Source: Achromobacter sp. Bel
Lineage (GTDB): Bacteria; Pseudomonadota; Gammaproteobacteria; Burkholderiales; Burkholderiaceae_B
DNA: 53,235 nucleotides
Assembly: GCF_012928505.1 (NCBI RefSeq)
Contig: NZ_JABBJN010000041.1
Coordinates: 1-53,235 of the forward strand
Direction: 5' to 3'
Shown here: in pieces, positions 46,115-53,235 of the stretch
Numbering within the stretch: position 1 is the stretch's first letter
Layout of the letters: each line of letters opens with the position of its first letter
Notes under the pieces: model-generated
Database searches by the model: none
What the model was told of the DNA's origin: nothing
The model's input: the letters and a program-made list of their open reading frames with translations, nothing else
Position numbers and translations under genes: made by a program

Positions 46115-46923
46115 GACGAAATCTCTTCGGGTTGCAGGGCGGGCGCGGCGGGCTCGTCGCCCTGATGCATGATGCGTACGAACGCGTCTTCCAGGTCGAC
46201 GCCGCCCACGCGGGCCATCAGGGCCTGAGTGGTGTCCAGCGCCACGATCCGGCCGCGCTTGAGCATTGCGATGCGGCCGCACAGGGCTTCCGCTTCTTCC
46301 AGGTAATGCGTGGTCAGCATGATGGTGTGGCCCGCCTTGTTCAGGCGCGAGATGAATTCCCACAAGGTGCGGCGCAGGTCCACGTCCACGCCCGCGGTGG
46401 GTTCGTCCAGCACGATCACGGGGGGGCGGTGCACCAGCGCCTGCGCCACCAGCACGCGGCGCTTCATGCCGCCGGACAGCGCGCGCATGTTGTTGTCGGC
46501 CTTGTCGGCCAGTCCCAGATTGAACAGGATCTCGTCGATCCAGTCGTCGTTGTTGCGCAGGCCGAAGTAGCCGGACTGGATGCGCAGGGTTTCGCGCACC
46601 GTGAAGAACGGGTCGTAGACGAGCTCTTGCGGCACGACGCCCAGCGCGCGGCGCGCCGACTTGTAGTCGGCCACGACGTCGTATCCACAGACGGTGGCCC
46701 GTCCGGACGATGCGTGCGCCAGGCCGGCCAGGATCGAGATCAGGGTGGTCTTGCCCGCGCCATTCGGGCCGAGCAGGCCGAAGAACTCGCCATGCTCGAT
46801 GTTCAGGCTGACGTGGTCCAGCGCCTGGAAGCCGGGAGCGGGCGTGCGCCCAAGCAACTTCTGCCAGCCAGGCTGGCGTGGCGAATAGACCTTGGAGACG
46901 TTTTCTAGACTGACGGCTGACAT
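46111..46923 (-). CDS. ABC-2 type transporter ATP-binding protein
   Basis: 270-residue ATPase of the YadG/NodI-like exporter class. Walker A GPNGAGKTT, signature LSGGMKRRV and Walker B VIVLDEPTAGVD are intact, followed by the switch histidine in MLTTHYLEEAE. It pairs with the ABC-2 permease, with which it overlaps. It starts a long leftward transcription unit that continues into ibaG, murA, his and tat genes. Confidence 0.92.
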   Translation of the reverse strand: MSAVSLENVSKVYSPRQPGWQKLLGRTPAPGFQALDHVSLNIEHGEFFGLLGPNGAGKTTLISILAGLAHASSGRATVCGYDVVADYKSARRALGVVPQELVYDPFFTVRETLRIQSGYFGLRNNDDWIDEILFNLGLADKADNNMRALSGGMKRRVLVAQALVHRPPVIVLDEPTAGVDVDLRRTLWEFISRLNKAGHTIMLTTHYLEEAEALCGRIAMLKRGRIVALDTTQALMARVGGVDLEDAFVRIMHQGDEPAAPALQPEEISS

Positions 46924-46959
46924 GACGGCGCGGGGATGCCCGGAAAGAGCGAATTGACC

Positions 46960-46965
46960 ATTATA
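46960..46965 (-). promoter_or_regulatory. Probable -10 box of the ABC-2/ibaG/murA/his transcript
   Basis: Perfect TATAAT on the minus strand, 37 bases before the ATPase gene. The nearest -35-like sequence (TTGCCG) is only 14 bases upstream, which is suboptimal. Confidence 0.45.
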
Positions 46966-47008
46966 TAAGCGCCCTGTGACGGCAAGCGCCTATGGCCCCG
47001 GGAGCCGT

Positions 47009-47035
47009 AAGGGATGGAGACTTGATCCGTCCCTT
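47009..47035. other. Inverted repeat between mlaC and the ABC-2 ATPase gene
   Basis: Two 10-base arms (47009-47018 and 47026-47035) pair with one wobble around a seven-base loop. It lies between the mla terminator-like stem and the -10 box at 46960, so it could be part of the terminator or a regulator site. Confidence 0.4.
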
Positions 47036-47042
47036 AAATAAT

Positions 47043-47076
47043 CGGCCCGGCGGGCCACTAGGGGCGCGCCGGGCCG
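47043..47076 (-). terminator. Probable terminator of the mla operon
   Basis: A perfect 10-bp GC stem (47043-47052 with 47067-47076), 21 bases after the mlaC stop. It is followed leftward by GATTATTTAA, a weak T-rich run, so termination may be partial. Confidence 0.5.
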
Positions 47077-47097
47077 GAGGCAGCCGGAACCGGGGGG

Positions 47098-47727
47098 TTA
47101 CTGGTTGCGCTGGTTCAACGCCTTGATCAGGCCGTCGATGCCGTTCTGGTTGATCTGCTGCGCAAACTGGTTGCGGTAGTTTTCGATCAGCCAGATGCCT
47201 TCGACGTTCATGTCGTAGATCTTCCAGCCTTGCGGCGTCTTTTCCAGGCGGTAGTCCACGCCGGTGGGCTGGCCGTTGTCCTGGCTGATCAGGGTGCGCA
47301 CGACCACGTCGTCGGCCTTTGGGTCGCCGCGGAACGGCAGGGCCTTGACGGTGGTGCTGGGCGTGACGCGGGTCAGCGCGCCGCTGTAGGTGCGGACCAG
47401 CGTGCCGCGGAACGCGTCGGCCAAGGCCGTCTTCTGCGGTTCCGTCGCCTGGCGCCAGTAGCGGCCGGCGGCCAGGCGCGTCGTCTTCTGGAAGTTGACG
47501 TAGGGCAGGATGTGCTGGTTGACGACTTCGTTGATGCGGGCGGTGTTGCCGGCCTTGACGGCGCCGTCCGCTTTCAGCACGTCGAGCGCTTCATTGGCCG
47601 TGGCGACGACGAATTGGTCCGGGGGACCGTTGGGGTTGGGCTTGGCCTGCGCGGCGCTGGCCGTGGCCAGGCCCAGCAGGCCCGCGAAAGCCAAGCGCTG
47701 CAACAGGGAAACAAAAGCAAATCGCAT
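47098..47727 (-). CDS. mlaC: Phospholipid-binding periplasmic protein MlaC
   Basis: 209-residue shuttle that carries phospholipid between the outer-membrane MlaA complex and the inner-membrane MlaFED complex. A signal peptide (1-27, ending SAAQA) is followed by the Ttg2D/MlaC domain, with VNQHILPYVNFQKTTRLAAG and the closing LIENYRNQFAQQINQNGIDG. AAGGAG precedes ATG 47727. It is the last mla gene here; the mlaB gene expected next is absent. Confidence 0.95.
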   Translation of the reverse strand: MRFAFVSLLQRLAFAGLLGLATASAAQAKPNPNGPPDQFVVATANEALDVLKADGAVKAGNTARINEVVNQHILPYVNFQKTTRLAAGRYWRQATEPQKTALADAFRGTLVRTYSGALTRVTPSTTVKALPFRGDPKADDVVVRTLISQDNGQPTGVDYRLEKTPQGWKIYDMNVEGIWLIENYRNQFAQQINQNGIDGLIKALNQRNQ

Positions 47728-47765
47728 CAAAACTCCTTACTGTACCGATGAACGCAAGCGACAGC

Positions 47766-48566
47766 TTACTTGGTTGCCGGCGCGGGCACAGGGGCGCCCT
47801 TGGCGGCAGCGGGGGCATCGCCATCATCGTCTTCGTAGTTGGGCAGCGTGTCTTCGTCGTTCACGCGCTGGCCAAGCACCATGGCGTTGCGGCGTTGCAG
47901 GTAGGCGTCGCGGATGAAGCTGTACGGATCCAGCGCGACGCGGTCGATCGTGTCGGTGGCGCTCAACAGGCTGGCGCGCGTATCGACGATACGCAGGCCC
48001 CACAGCGAGTTGCGCAGGGGCACGTTGTCGATGGAGTCGACGCCCATGTAGCCGTAGGTCGTGCCGTAGAAATCGCCGATCAGGCCCGTGCCGTCGCGCA
48101 CCGTGGACGAACCGAAGAACGGCAGTACCAGGTACGGGCCTTGGCCGAAGCCCCACACGCCCAGCGTCGTGCCGAAGTCGTTCGGGATCTTGCGTGCGCC
48201 GTTGGCCGAGGCGACGTCGAAACAGCCGCCCACGCCCATCGTGGTGTTGAACAGGAACCGGCCCAGCGTGTTCACGAAATCGTGACCACGGCCTTGCAGG
48301 AAGCTGTTGGCGCCGGACCAGAGGTCGCCGACGTTGCTGAAGATGTTGTGCACGCAGCTGCGAACGGGCTGTGGCGTGACAAAGGTGTAGGCCTGGGCGA
48401 CCGGCTTGAAGACCGCGCGGTCGACTGTGTCGTTGAACTTGTAGACGCCCCGGTTGAAACCTTCCCACGGATCGCGGGGATCCGGATTCTGCGGCGCGGC
48501 GCAGCCGGCCATCAGTGCACCCGCCGCTGCGATGGTGGCAATTCGGGAAAGTGCGTTCTTGTTCAT
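47766..48566 (-). CDS. mlaA: Outer-membrane phospholipid lipoprotein MlaA (VacJ)
   Basis: 266-residue lipoprotein that removes misplaced phospholipid from the outer leaflet of the outer membrane. The lipobox LMAGC places the lipidated cysteine at residue 22. The VacJ signature DPWEGFNRGVYKFND follows at once, and a proline/alanine-rich tail ends the protein. Here mlaA lies inside the mla operon between mlaD and mlaC; in E. coli it is unlinked. Confidence 0.95.
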   Translation of the reverse strand: MNKNALSRIATIAAAGALMAGCAAPQNPDPRDPWEGFNRGVYKFNDTVDRAVFKPVAQAYTFVTPQPVRSCVHNIFSNVGDLWSGANSFLQGRGHDFVNTLGRFLFNTTMGVGGCFDVASANGARKIPNDFGTTLGVWGFGQGPYLVLPFFGSSTVRDGTGLIGDFYGTTYGYMGVDSIDNVPLRNSLWGLRIVDTRASLLSATDTIDRVALDPYSFIRDAYLQRRNAMVLGQRVNDEDTLPNYEDDDGDAPAAAKGAPVPAPATK

Positions 48567-48646
48567 GATCAGGACATCCCTATCAACGATTCTTATGATA
48601 TTGCGATGGGCAAGCGCAGCCTGTTACGGCGTCTTTCGCATCGTCT

Positions 48647-49147
48647 TCAATTTGGCGCTTTCGCGGCGGGAGCGGCCTCGGAGGTCGCGCCCTGCTTTTC
48701 GGCGGAGCCGTACAGGAACTGGCTGATCAGCTGCTCCAGCACAACCGCGCTTTGTGTATAGCGGATTTTTCCGCCGTCGGTAAAGTTCTCTTCTTCGCTG
48801 CCCGCCGTCAGGCCCAGGTACTGTTCGCCCAGCAATCCGGAGGTGAGGATCGAGGCCGAGGTGTCTTTCGGGAACTGGTAGGCCTTTTCCAGATTCACCG
48901 AGACGACCGCCTGGAACATCTTGTCGTCGAAGGTGATGCTGGACACGCGCCCCACCACGACGCCGGCGCTTTTGACCGCCGCGCGCGGCTTGAGGCCGCC
49001 TACGTTATCGAAATTGGCCGACAGCGTATAGGTCGGCGCGAAGGAAAAGGTGCTGAGGTTGCCGGCGCGCAACGCCAGGAATACCAGCGCGATCGCGCCC
49101 AGCAGTACAAACAGGCCTACCCAGAAGTCGGTTTTTTCGCGTGACAT
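48647..49147 (-). CDS. mlaD: MCE-domain protein MlaD
   Basis: 166-residue inner-membrane protein with one N-terminal helix (about 8-28, FWVGLFVLLGAIALVFLAL). An MCE domain follows (YTLSANFDNVGGLKPRAAVK, AGVVVGRVSSI), then the hydrophobic pore-loop region LTSGLLGEQYLGL. MlaD hexamers form the periplasmic lipid channel on the MlaFE transporter. It is 12 bases after mlaE. Confidence 0.95.
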   Translation of the reverse strand: MSREKTDFWVGLFVLLGAIALVFLALRAGNLSTFSFAPTYTLSANFDNVGGLKPRAAVKSAGVVVGRVSSITFDDKMFQAVVSVNLEKAYQFPKDTSASILTSGLLGEQYLGLTAGSEEENFTDGGKIRYTQSAVVLEQLISQFLYGSAEKQGATSEAAPAAKAPN

Positions 49148-49159
49148 GATCGATCCGTT

Positions 49160-49948
49160 TCAATTTCCAAACATCAAGGCGGTGAGCAGGAAGTCCAGCC
49201 CAAGTACCGCCAAGGAGCCCACCACCACGGTGCGCGTGGTGGCGCGGGCGACGCCTTCGGGGGTGGGCCGGGCCTGCCAGCCTTCGTAGAGCGCCACCAG
49301 CGTCACCGTGACGCCGAACACCACGCTCTTGATGACGCCGTTGGCGACGTCATTCCAGACATCGACGCCGTTTTGCATCTGCGACCAGAACGCACCCGCG
49401 TCCACGCCGATCATCACGACGCCGACAACCCAACCGCCCAGGATGCCCACCATGGAGAACACCGCCGCCAGGATGGGCATGGCGATAATGCCGCCCCACA
49501 GGCGCGGCACCAGGACGCGGCGGATCGGGTCGACGGCCATGACTTCCATGGCCGACAGTTGTTCGCCGGCCTTCATCAGGCCGATCTCGGCGGTCAGCGA
49601 GGTGCCCGCGCGGCCGGCGAACAGCAGCGCCGTCACGACAGGACCCAGCTCGCGCACCAGCGACAGGGCCACCAGCAGCCCCAGCGCTTCTTCGGAACCG
49701 TAGCGGTTCAGTGTGTAGTAGCCCTGCAGTCCCAGCACGAAGCCCACGAACATGCCGGACACGGCGATGATCAGCAGCGAATAGTTGCCGATGAAATGGA
49801 CCTGCTGCGACACCAGGCGCGGGCGCGAGAACACGATGCCGCTGCGCGCCAGCATGCCGGCGAAGAACCGGGTGAAGTAGCCGATGCCTGACACGATGCC
49901 GCGGACCCATCCGCCCAGCGCGCTGACGGGGTTGTTCAAGCCGCTCAT
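49160..49948 (-). CDS. mlaE: Phospholipid ABC transporter permease MlaE
   Basis: 262-residue inner-membrane permease of the MlaE/YrbE family with five to six helices. Family segments include [20 protein letters not shown] and [21 protein letters not shown], the latter being the coupling region to the ATPase. The ATG at 49948 overlaps the mlaF stop by 4 bases; an in-frame start ten codons earlier would overlap mlaF more. Confidence 0.95.
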   Translation of the reverse strand: MSGLNNPVSALGGWVRGIVSGIGYFTRFFAGMLARSGIVFSRPRLVSQQVHFIGNYSLLIIAVSGMFVGFVLGLQGYYTLNRYGSEEALGLLVALSLVRELGPVVTALLFAGRAGTSLTAEIGLMKAGEQLSAMEVMAVDPIRRVLVPRLWGGIIAMPILAAVFSMVGILGGWVVGVVMIGVDAGAFWSQMQNGVDVWNDVANGVIKSVVFGVTVTLVALYEGWQARPTPEGVARATTRTVVVGSLAVLGLDFLLTALMFGN

Positions 49949-50781
49949 GCTTTGCGCCCTTTTTGTTCGGAAAGCCACTTCTGGAAAGCCGGCGTTTCAG
50001 GGTATTGGAACGCGACCGGGCCGTCGGGCTCGCCTTTCAGGAATTGCTGGACATACGGGTCTTGCGACGCCGATAGCGTTTCAGGCGTGCCGGAGGCGGC
50101 AAGCCGGCCCTGCCCCACCAGGTACACCCGGTCGGCGATGGCGAAGGATTCCTGCACGTCGTGAGTGATCAGCACCGAGGCGCATCCCAGGCGGTCGGCC
50201 AGACTGCGGATCAGGCGGGCCGTGATGCCCAGCGAGATCGGGTCCAGTCCGGCGAAGGGTTCGTCGTACAGGATCAGTTCGGGTTCCAGCACCACGGCGC
50301 GGGCCAGGGCAACCCGGCGCGCCATGCCGCCGGAGATCTCGGCCACCTTCAGGTGCGCGGCGGCGCGCAGGCCCACGGCGTCCAGTTTGTCCAGGACGCG
50401 CTCGGTGATGTCGGCTTCGGACTGGCGGGTGTGTTCGCGCAGCGGGAACGCGACGTTTTCGAATACGTTCAAGTCAGTGAACAGCGCGCCCTGCTGGAAC
50501 AGCACGCCCATGCGTTTGCGCAGGGATTGCAGTTCGGCCGGCGCGGCGCGCCCGATGTCCTGGCCAAACGCCAGGACACGGCCTTGCTGCGCGATGAGCT
50601 GGCCGGTGGCCGCTCGCAATAGCGTGGTCTTGCCCGAACCCGAGCCGCCCATGACGGCGACGACTTGGCCCGCGCGCACGTCCATGGAGATATCGCGCAA
50701 GACGGTGAAATCACCGTAGCCTAGCGCCACACCTTCCAGGCGCAGGGCGAATTCCGGGGTGCTGCTTGATTGAGCGGGCAT
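49945..50781 (-). CDS. mlaF: Phospholipid ABC transporter ATPase MlaF
   Basis: 278-residue ATPase of the Mla complex. Walker [10 protein letters not shown], signature ISGGMARRV and Walker [13 protein letters not shown] are intact. A C-terminal tail after the nucleotide-binding domain ([17 protein letters not shown]) is kept; in E. coli the equivalent tail takes part in dimer contacts with MlaB. ATG 50781 is used. First gene of the mla operon, driven by the promoter at 50845-50872. Confidence 0.95.
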   Translation of the reverse strand: MPAQSSSTPEFALRLEGVALGYGDFTVLRDISMDVRAGQVVAVMGGSGSGKTTLLRAATGQLIAQQGRVLAFGQDIGRAAPAELQSLRKRMGVLFQQGALFTDLNVFENVAFPLREHTRQSEADITERVLDKLDAVGLRAAAHLKVAEISGGMARRVALARAVVLEPELILYDEPFAGLDPISLGITARLIRSLADRLGCASVLITHDVQESFAIADRVYLVGQGRLAASGTPETLSASQDPYVQQFLKGEPDGPVAFQYPETPAFQKWLSEQKGRKA

Positions 50782-50844
50782 GGGCAACGAAATGGGGTTT
50801 TGCGAGGACCAAGGCGGACTCTGGCCCCCAAGCGGCGAGGCGCC

Positions 50845-50872
50845 ATTGTAGCCCGACGCTTTGTAATCACAA
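50845..50872 (-). promoter_or_regulatory. Sigma-70 promoter of the mla operon
   Basis: Reading leftward: TTGTGA (50867-50872), a 16-base spacer, then TACAAT (50845-50850). The predicted start is about 55 bases before mlaF. The 12 bases CTACAATGGCGC around the -10 box also occur upstream of the DUF2868 gene. Confidence 0.7.
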
Positions 50873-50971
50873 TCCGATACGTCGCCAGTGGAACAGTGTT
50901 TTCGGTATCAGGGACAATCGCCCGCCCGGGCGAGTGCCCGGCGGGGCGCCGGGACAGGGCCCCGCCGGCGG

Positions 50972-52033
50972 TCAGCGGCGCGCCTGGGCCGCCTGGGTTT
51001 CCCGGACCAGCCGCTGGACCAGGTCCGCCGTGCTTTCCCGCCGGGCCAGCGGCGCAGCCTGGCCCGCCCATAGGGACAGCACGTTGATATTGCCCGCTTT
51101 GCCGCCCGCCGTGCGCATGGGGCGCGTCAGCGCATTCTGCAGGGGATACGGCAGGATGTCGGCGGCGATGGCGTCGGCATCCCGCATGAAGGCGTTGGAG
51201 ATGCCGCGCGCCGGACGGCCGGAAAAGGCGCGGGTCACGCGTGACTGCTCGGAGCGCGATGCCGGCAGCACAGCCTTGTAGGCGTCGCTGATGCCGGATT
51301 CGTCCGTCGTCAGGAAAGCCGTCCCCATTTGTGCGGCGTCGGCGCCCAGCGCCAGGGCGGCAGCGATGCCGCGGCCGTCCATGATGCCGCCCGAGGCGAT
51401 CACCGGCACGGAAACCGCATCCGCCACCTGCGGCGTGAGCGCCATGGTGCCGATCAGCGATTGCTCGAAATCCTCCAGAAAGGTGCCGCGGTGCCCCCCC
51501 GCTTCGGCGCCCTGGGCCACGATGGCGTCCACGCCGTCCTGTTCCAGCGCGATCGCCTCGCGCACGGTGGTCGCCGTGCCGATGGTCAGGATGCCCAATT
51601 GCCGGCAGCGCGCCAGCACGTCGGCCGGGATCCGGCCGAAGGTGAAGCTGAAGACTGCCGGGCGCAGCCGCAGGACGGCCTCGATCTGCCCCGGCAGCGG
51701 GTCGGCCTGTGGGCCCGGCGCGGCGGGGGCCGGCAAGCCCAGTTGCTCGTGGTAACGGGCCATCAGGGCCAGCATGCGGCCGGTGTCGCCCTGCATGGGC
51801 TGGTCCGGCACCGATGCGAAGAGGTTGATGGCAAACGGCCGCGGCGTGCGGGCGCGGATGTCCGCGGCTGCCGCATCGATCTGCTCGGGACTCATGTAGG
51901 CCGCCCCGAGCGATCCCAGGACACCCGCTTTCGACGCCTCGGACACCAGTTCCACCGTCGTCGCGCCGCCCGCCATGGGAGCCTGGATGATGGGATGGTC
52001 CAACTTCAGAAGGTCAAGCAGACGGGTGGCCAT
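50972..52033 (-). CDS. Nitronate monooxygenase family flavoprotein
   Basis: 353-residue FMN-dependent TIM-barrel enzyme of the nitronate monooxygenase/2-nitropropane dioxygenase family, which oxidises toxic alkyl nitronates. The N-terminal HPIIQAPMAGGATT binds FMN. The catalytic histidine is in AEAGGHRGTF, and the phosphate site is IASGGIMDGRGIAAAL. ATG 52033 with GGAG upstream is preferred over a start 20 codons earlier that would overlap the Bug gene. Enoyl-reductase-like relatives share this fold, so the substrate is not certain. Confidence 0.9.
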   Translation of the reverse strand: MATRLLDLLKLDHPIIQAPMAGGATTVELVSEASKAGVLGSLGAAYMSPEQIDAAAADIRARTPRPFAINLFASVPDQPMQGDTGRMLALMARYHEQLGLPAPAAPGPQADPLPGQIEAVLRLRPAVFSFTFGRIPADVLARCRQLGILTIGTATTVREAIALEQDGVDAIVAQGAEAGGHRGTFLEDFEQSLIGTMALTPQVADAVSVPVIASGGIMDGRGIAAALALGADAAQMGTAFLTTDESGISDAYKAVLPASRSEQSRVTRAFSGRPARGISNAFMRDADAIAADILPYPLQNALTRPMRTAGGKAGNINVLSLWAGQAAPLARRESTADLVQRLVRETQAAQARR

Positions 52034-52050
52034 GGGAAGACTCCTAAGGG

Positions 52051-53028
52051 TTATTGAAGCTGGATGTTCCCAGCCTTGATGACGTGGGCCCACTTCTCGG
52101 TTTCACTCTTGATGAAGGCCGCGAATTCCTCTGGCGTGCCGCCGCCGGCCTGGCTGCCTGTGTCGGCGATGGCCTTCTGCACATCCGGTTCTTTCAGGAT
52201 GCGGTTGAATTCCGCGTTCAGCTTGGCGATGATCGGCGCCGGCGTGCCGGCGGGGGCGACGATGCCCTGCCAGTTGTAGGACTCGAAGCCCGGCAGGCCG
52301 GATTCGGCCATCGTGGGCACATCGGGCAGCACGGCCAGACGCTTGGCGGACGTGACGGCGATGGGATGGATCTTGGCGCCCTGGATGGCCGGCAGCGCGG
52401 AATAGCCCATCTCGAACATCATTGAGATGTGGCCGCCCATCAGGTCGGTCGCGGCCAGGCTGCCGCCCTTGTACGGCACGTGCACAATGTCGATCTTGGC
52501 CTGCTCGCGGAACATTTCGCCCGACAGGTGGTGCGCGCCGCCCACGCCCGACGAACCGAAGGACAGCTTGCCGGGCTGCTTCTTGGCCAGCGCGATCAGC
52601 TCGGCCAGCGTCTTGACCGGCAGCTCGTTGTTCACGCTCAGCACCAGCGGGCTGTTCTCGATCAGGATGATGGGCGCCAGGTCCTTTTGCGGGTTATAGG
52701 GCATTTCCTTCATCAAGGACGGGTTCACGGCCATCGGGGCCAGATTGCCCGTGCCGATGGTGTAGCCGTCCGGCGCCGCCTTGGCGATCAGGTTGGTGCC
52801 GACCACGCCGCCCGCGCCCGCCTTGTTCTCGACCACGATGGGCTGGCCCAGCGTTTCGCCCAGCTTGCGCGCCAGCAGCCGCACGCGCGTGTCGGCGAAG
52901 CCGCCCGGCGCGTAGGGAACGATCATGGTGATGGGCTTGGCGGGCCAGTCGGCGGTCTGGGCCTGCGCGGCGCCGCTGAAGGCGGCAACGGCCGCTAGTG
53001 CGGCGATCAGGGGGCGCAAAGATCTCAT
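52051..53028 (-). CDS. Bug family (TctC-like) periplasmic solute-binding protein
   Basis: 325-residue orphan receptor. The signal peptide (1-23, ending AAQA) is followed by WPAKPITMIVPYAPGGFAD, VVENKAGAGGVVGTN, and the late DVPTMAESGLPGFESYNWQG, all Bug hallmarks. GGAG precedes ATG 53028. It is 17 bases upstream of the nitronate monooxygenase gene and 25 bases downstream of an MFS gene, so the three are probably co-transcribed. The ligand is unknown, probably a carboxylate. Confidence 0.93.
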   Translation of the reverse strand: MRSLRPLIAALAAVAAFSGAAQAQTADWPAKPITMIVPYAPGGFADTRVRLLARKLGETLGQPIVVENKAGAGGVVGTNLIAKAAPDGYTIGTGNLAPMAVNPSLMKEMPYNPQKDLAPIILIENSPLVLSVNNELPVKTLAELIALAKKQPGKLSFGSSGVGGAHHLSGEMFREQAKIDIVHVPYKGGSLAATDLMGGHISMMFEMGYSALPAIQGAKIHPIAVTSAKRLAVLPDVPTMAESGLPGFESYNWQGIVAPAGTPAPIIAKLNAEFNRILKEPDVQKAIADTGSQAGGGTPEEFAAFIKSETEKWAHVIKAGNIQLQ

Positions 53029-53053
53029 GCTGGGTGACTCCTCGTTCTTGTCT

Positions 53054-53235
53054 CTAATGTGTGCAGCCCTGGGGGCCGATCGCATTATGCCCAGCGCCTA
53101 TGTCATCTGTCGTGATTTTTCCCAAGCGCCAGGCCGATAGCGCCAGCAGCGCCGCGCCGGCCCCCAGCACTTGCGGCAAGCCCGCGCCCCAGTGCGCGGC
53201 CCACGAGGCCAGCAGCGGCCCCAATATCTGTCCTG
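53054..53235 (-). CDS. MFS transporter, C-terminal fragment cut by window edge
   Basis: 59 complete codons are visible, ending in TAG at 53054-53056. The translation contains GQILGPLLASWAAHWGAG followed by a second hydrophobic segment (LGAGAALLALSAW) and a polar tail, which fits the last two helices of a major-facilitator carrier. The GQILGPLLA segment is like YbfB/YjiJ-type carriers. The rest lies beyond the right edge. Confidence 0.6.
   Translation of the reverse strand, partial: GQILGPLLASWAAHWGAGLPQVLGAGAALLALSAWRLGKITTDDIGAGHNAIGPQGCTH

Overview
The window is ordinary-looking chromosome of a GC-rich betaproteobacterium of the family Alcaligenaceae, most likely Achromobacter or a close Bordetella relative. 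The grounds are two orphan Bug-type solute receptors, the order petABC-sspA-sspB, and the order mla-bolA-murA-his-hinT-tat. I saw no insertion sequence, integrase, prophage, CRISPR array or plasmid function. About 57 protein genes and two tRNA genes account for nearly all of it, and two of the proteins run off the edges.

Left part (1-13.9 kb): a DEAD-box RNA helicase (cut by the left edge) diverges from a YdgA/DUF945 protein that ends in a strong two-way terminator. A leftward peptide-uptake operon follows (substrate-binding protein, two permeases, a double ATPase, then a metal-dependent amidohydrolase that may cleave imported peptides). It is driven by a good sigma-70 promoter with a leader of about 235 bases. 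Next is an overlapping pair of poorly characterised genes: a DUF2868 membrane protein and a GTPase/DUF3482 protein with an altered G4 motif. This pair is my best candidate for an undescribed system.

Middle part (12.9-34.8 kb): small accessory-metabolism units with local regulators. These are AraC with a DMT exporter; LysR with RidA and a class V PLP enzyme; tRNA-Asn; IclR divergent from an amidase-Bug operon, with an operator-like palindrome on the amidase promoter; a GntP permease; tRNA-Thr; and a class II aldolase, AraC, MFS transporter and GST cluster. Core genes lie among them: sspB-sspA, the cytochrome bc1 operon petABC, mscL, nif3 and a DegS-like protease. A small XRE-type regulator beside tatC carries a perfect palindrome that runs into its own start codon.

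Right part (34.9-53.2 kb): a long leftward block. The mlaF-E-D-A-C operon handles phospholipid traffic between the membranes and has no mlaB. It is followed by an ABC-2 exporter pair, ibaG, murA, all cytoplasmic histidine genes except hisZ and the histidinol-phosphatase, hinT and tatABC, packed almost without gaps. Beyond mlaF lie a nitronate monooxygenase, a second Bug receptor and the tail of an MFS transporter.

All functional calls come from reading motifs, lengths and gene order. No database search or structure prediction was run. Start codons were chosen from ribosome-binding sites, overlaps and usual family lengths.
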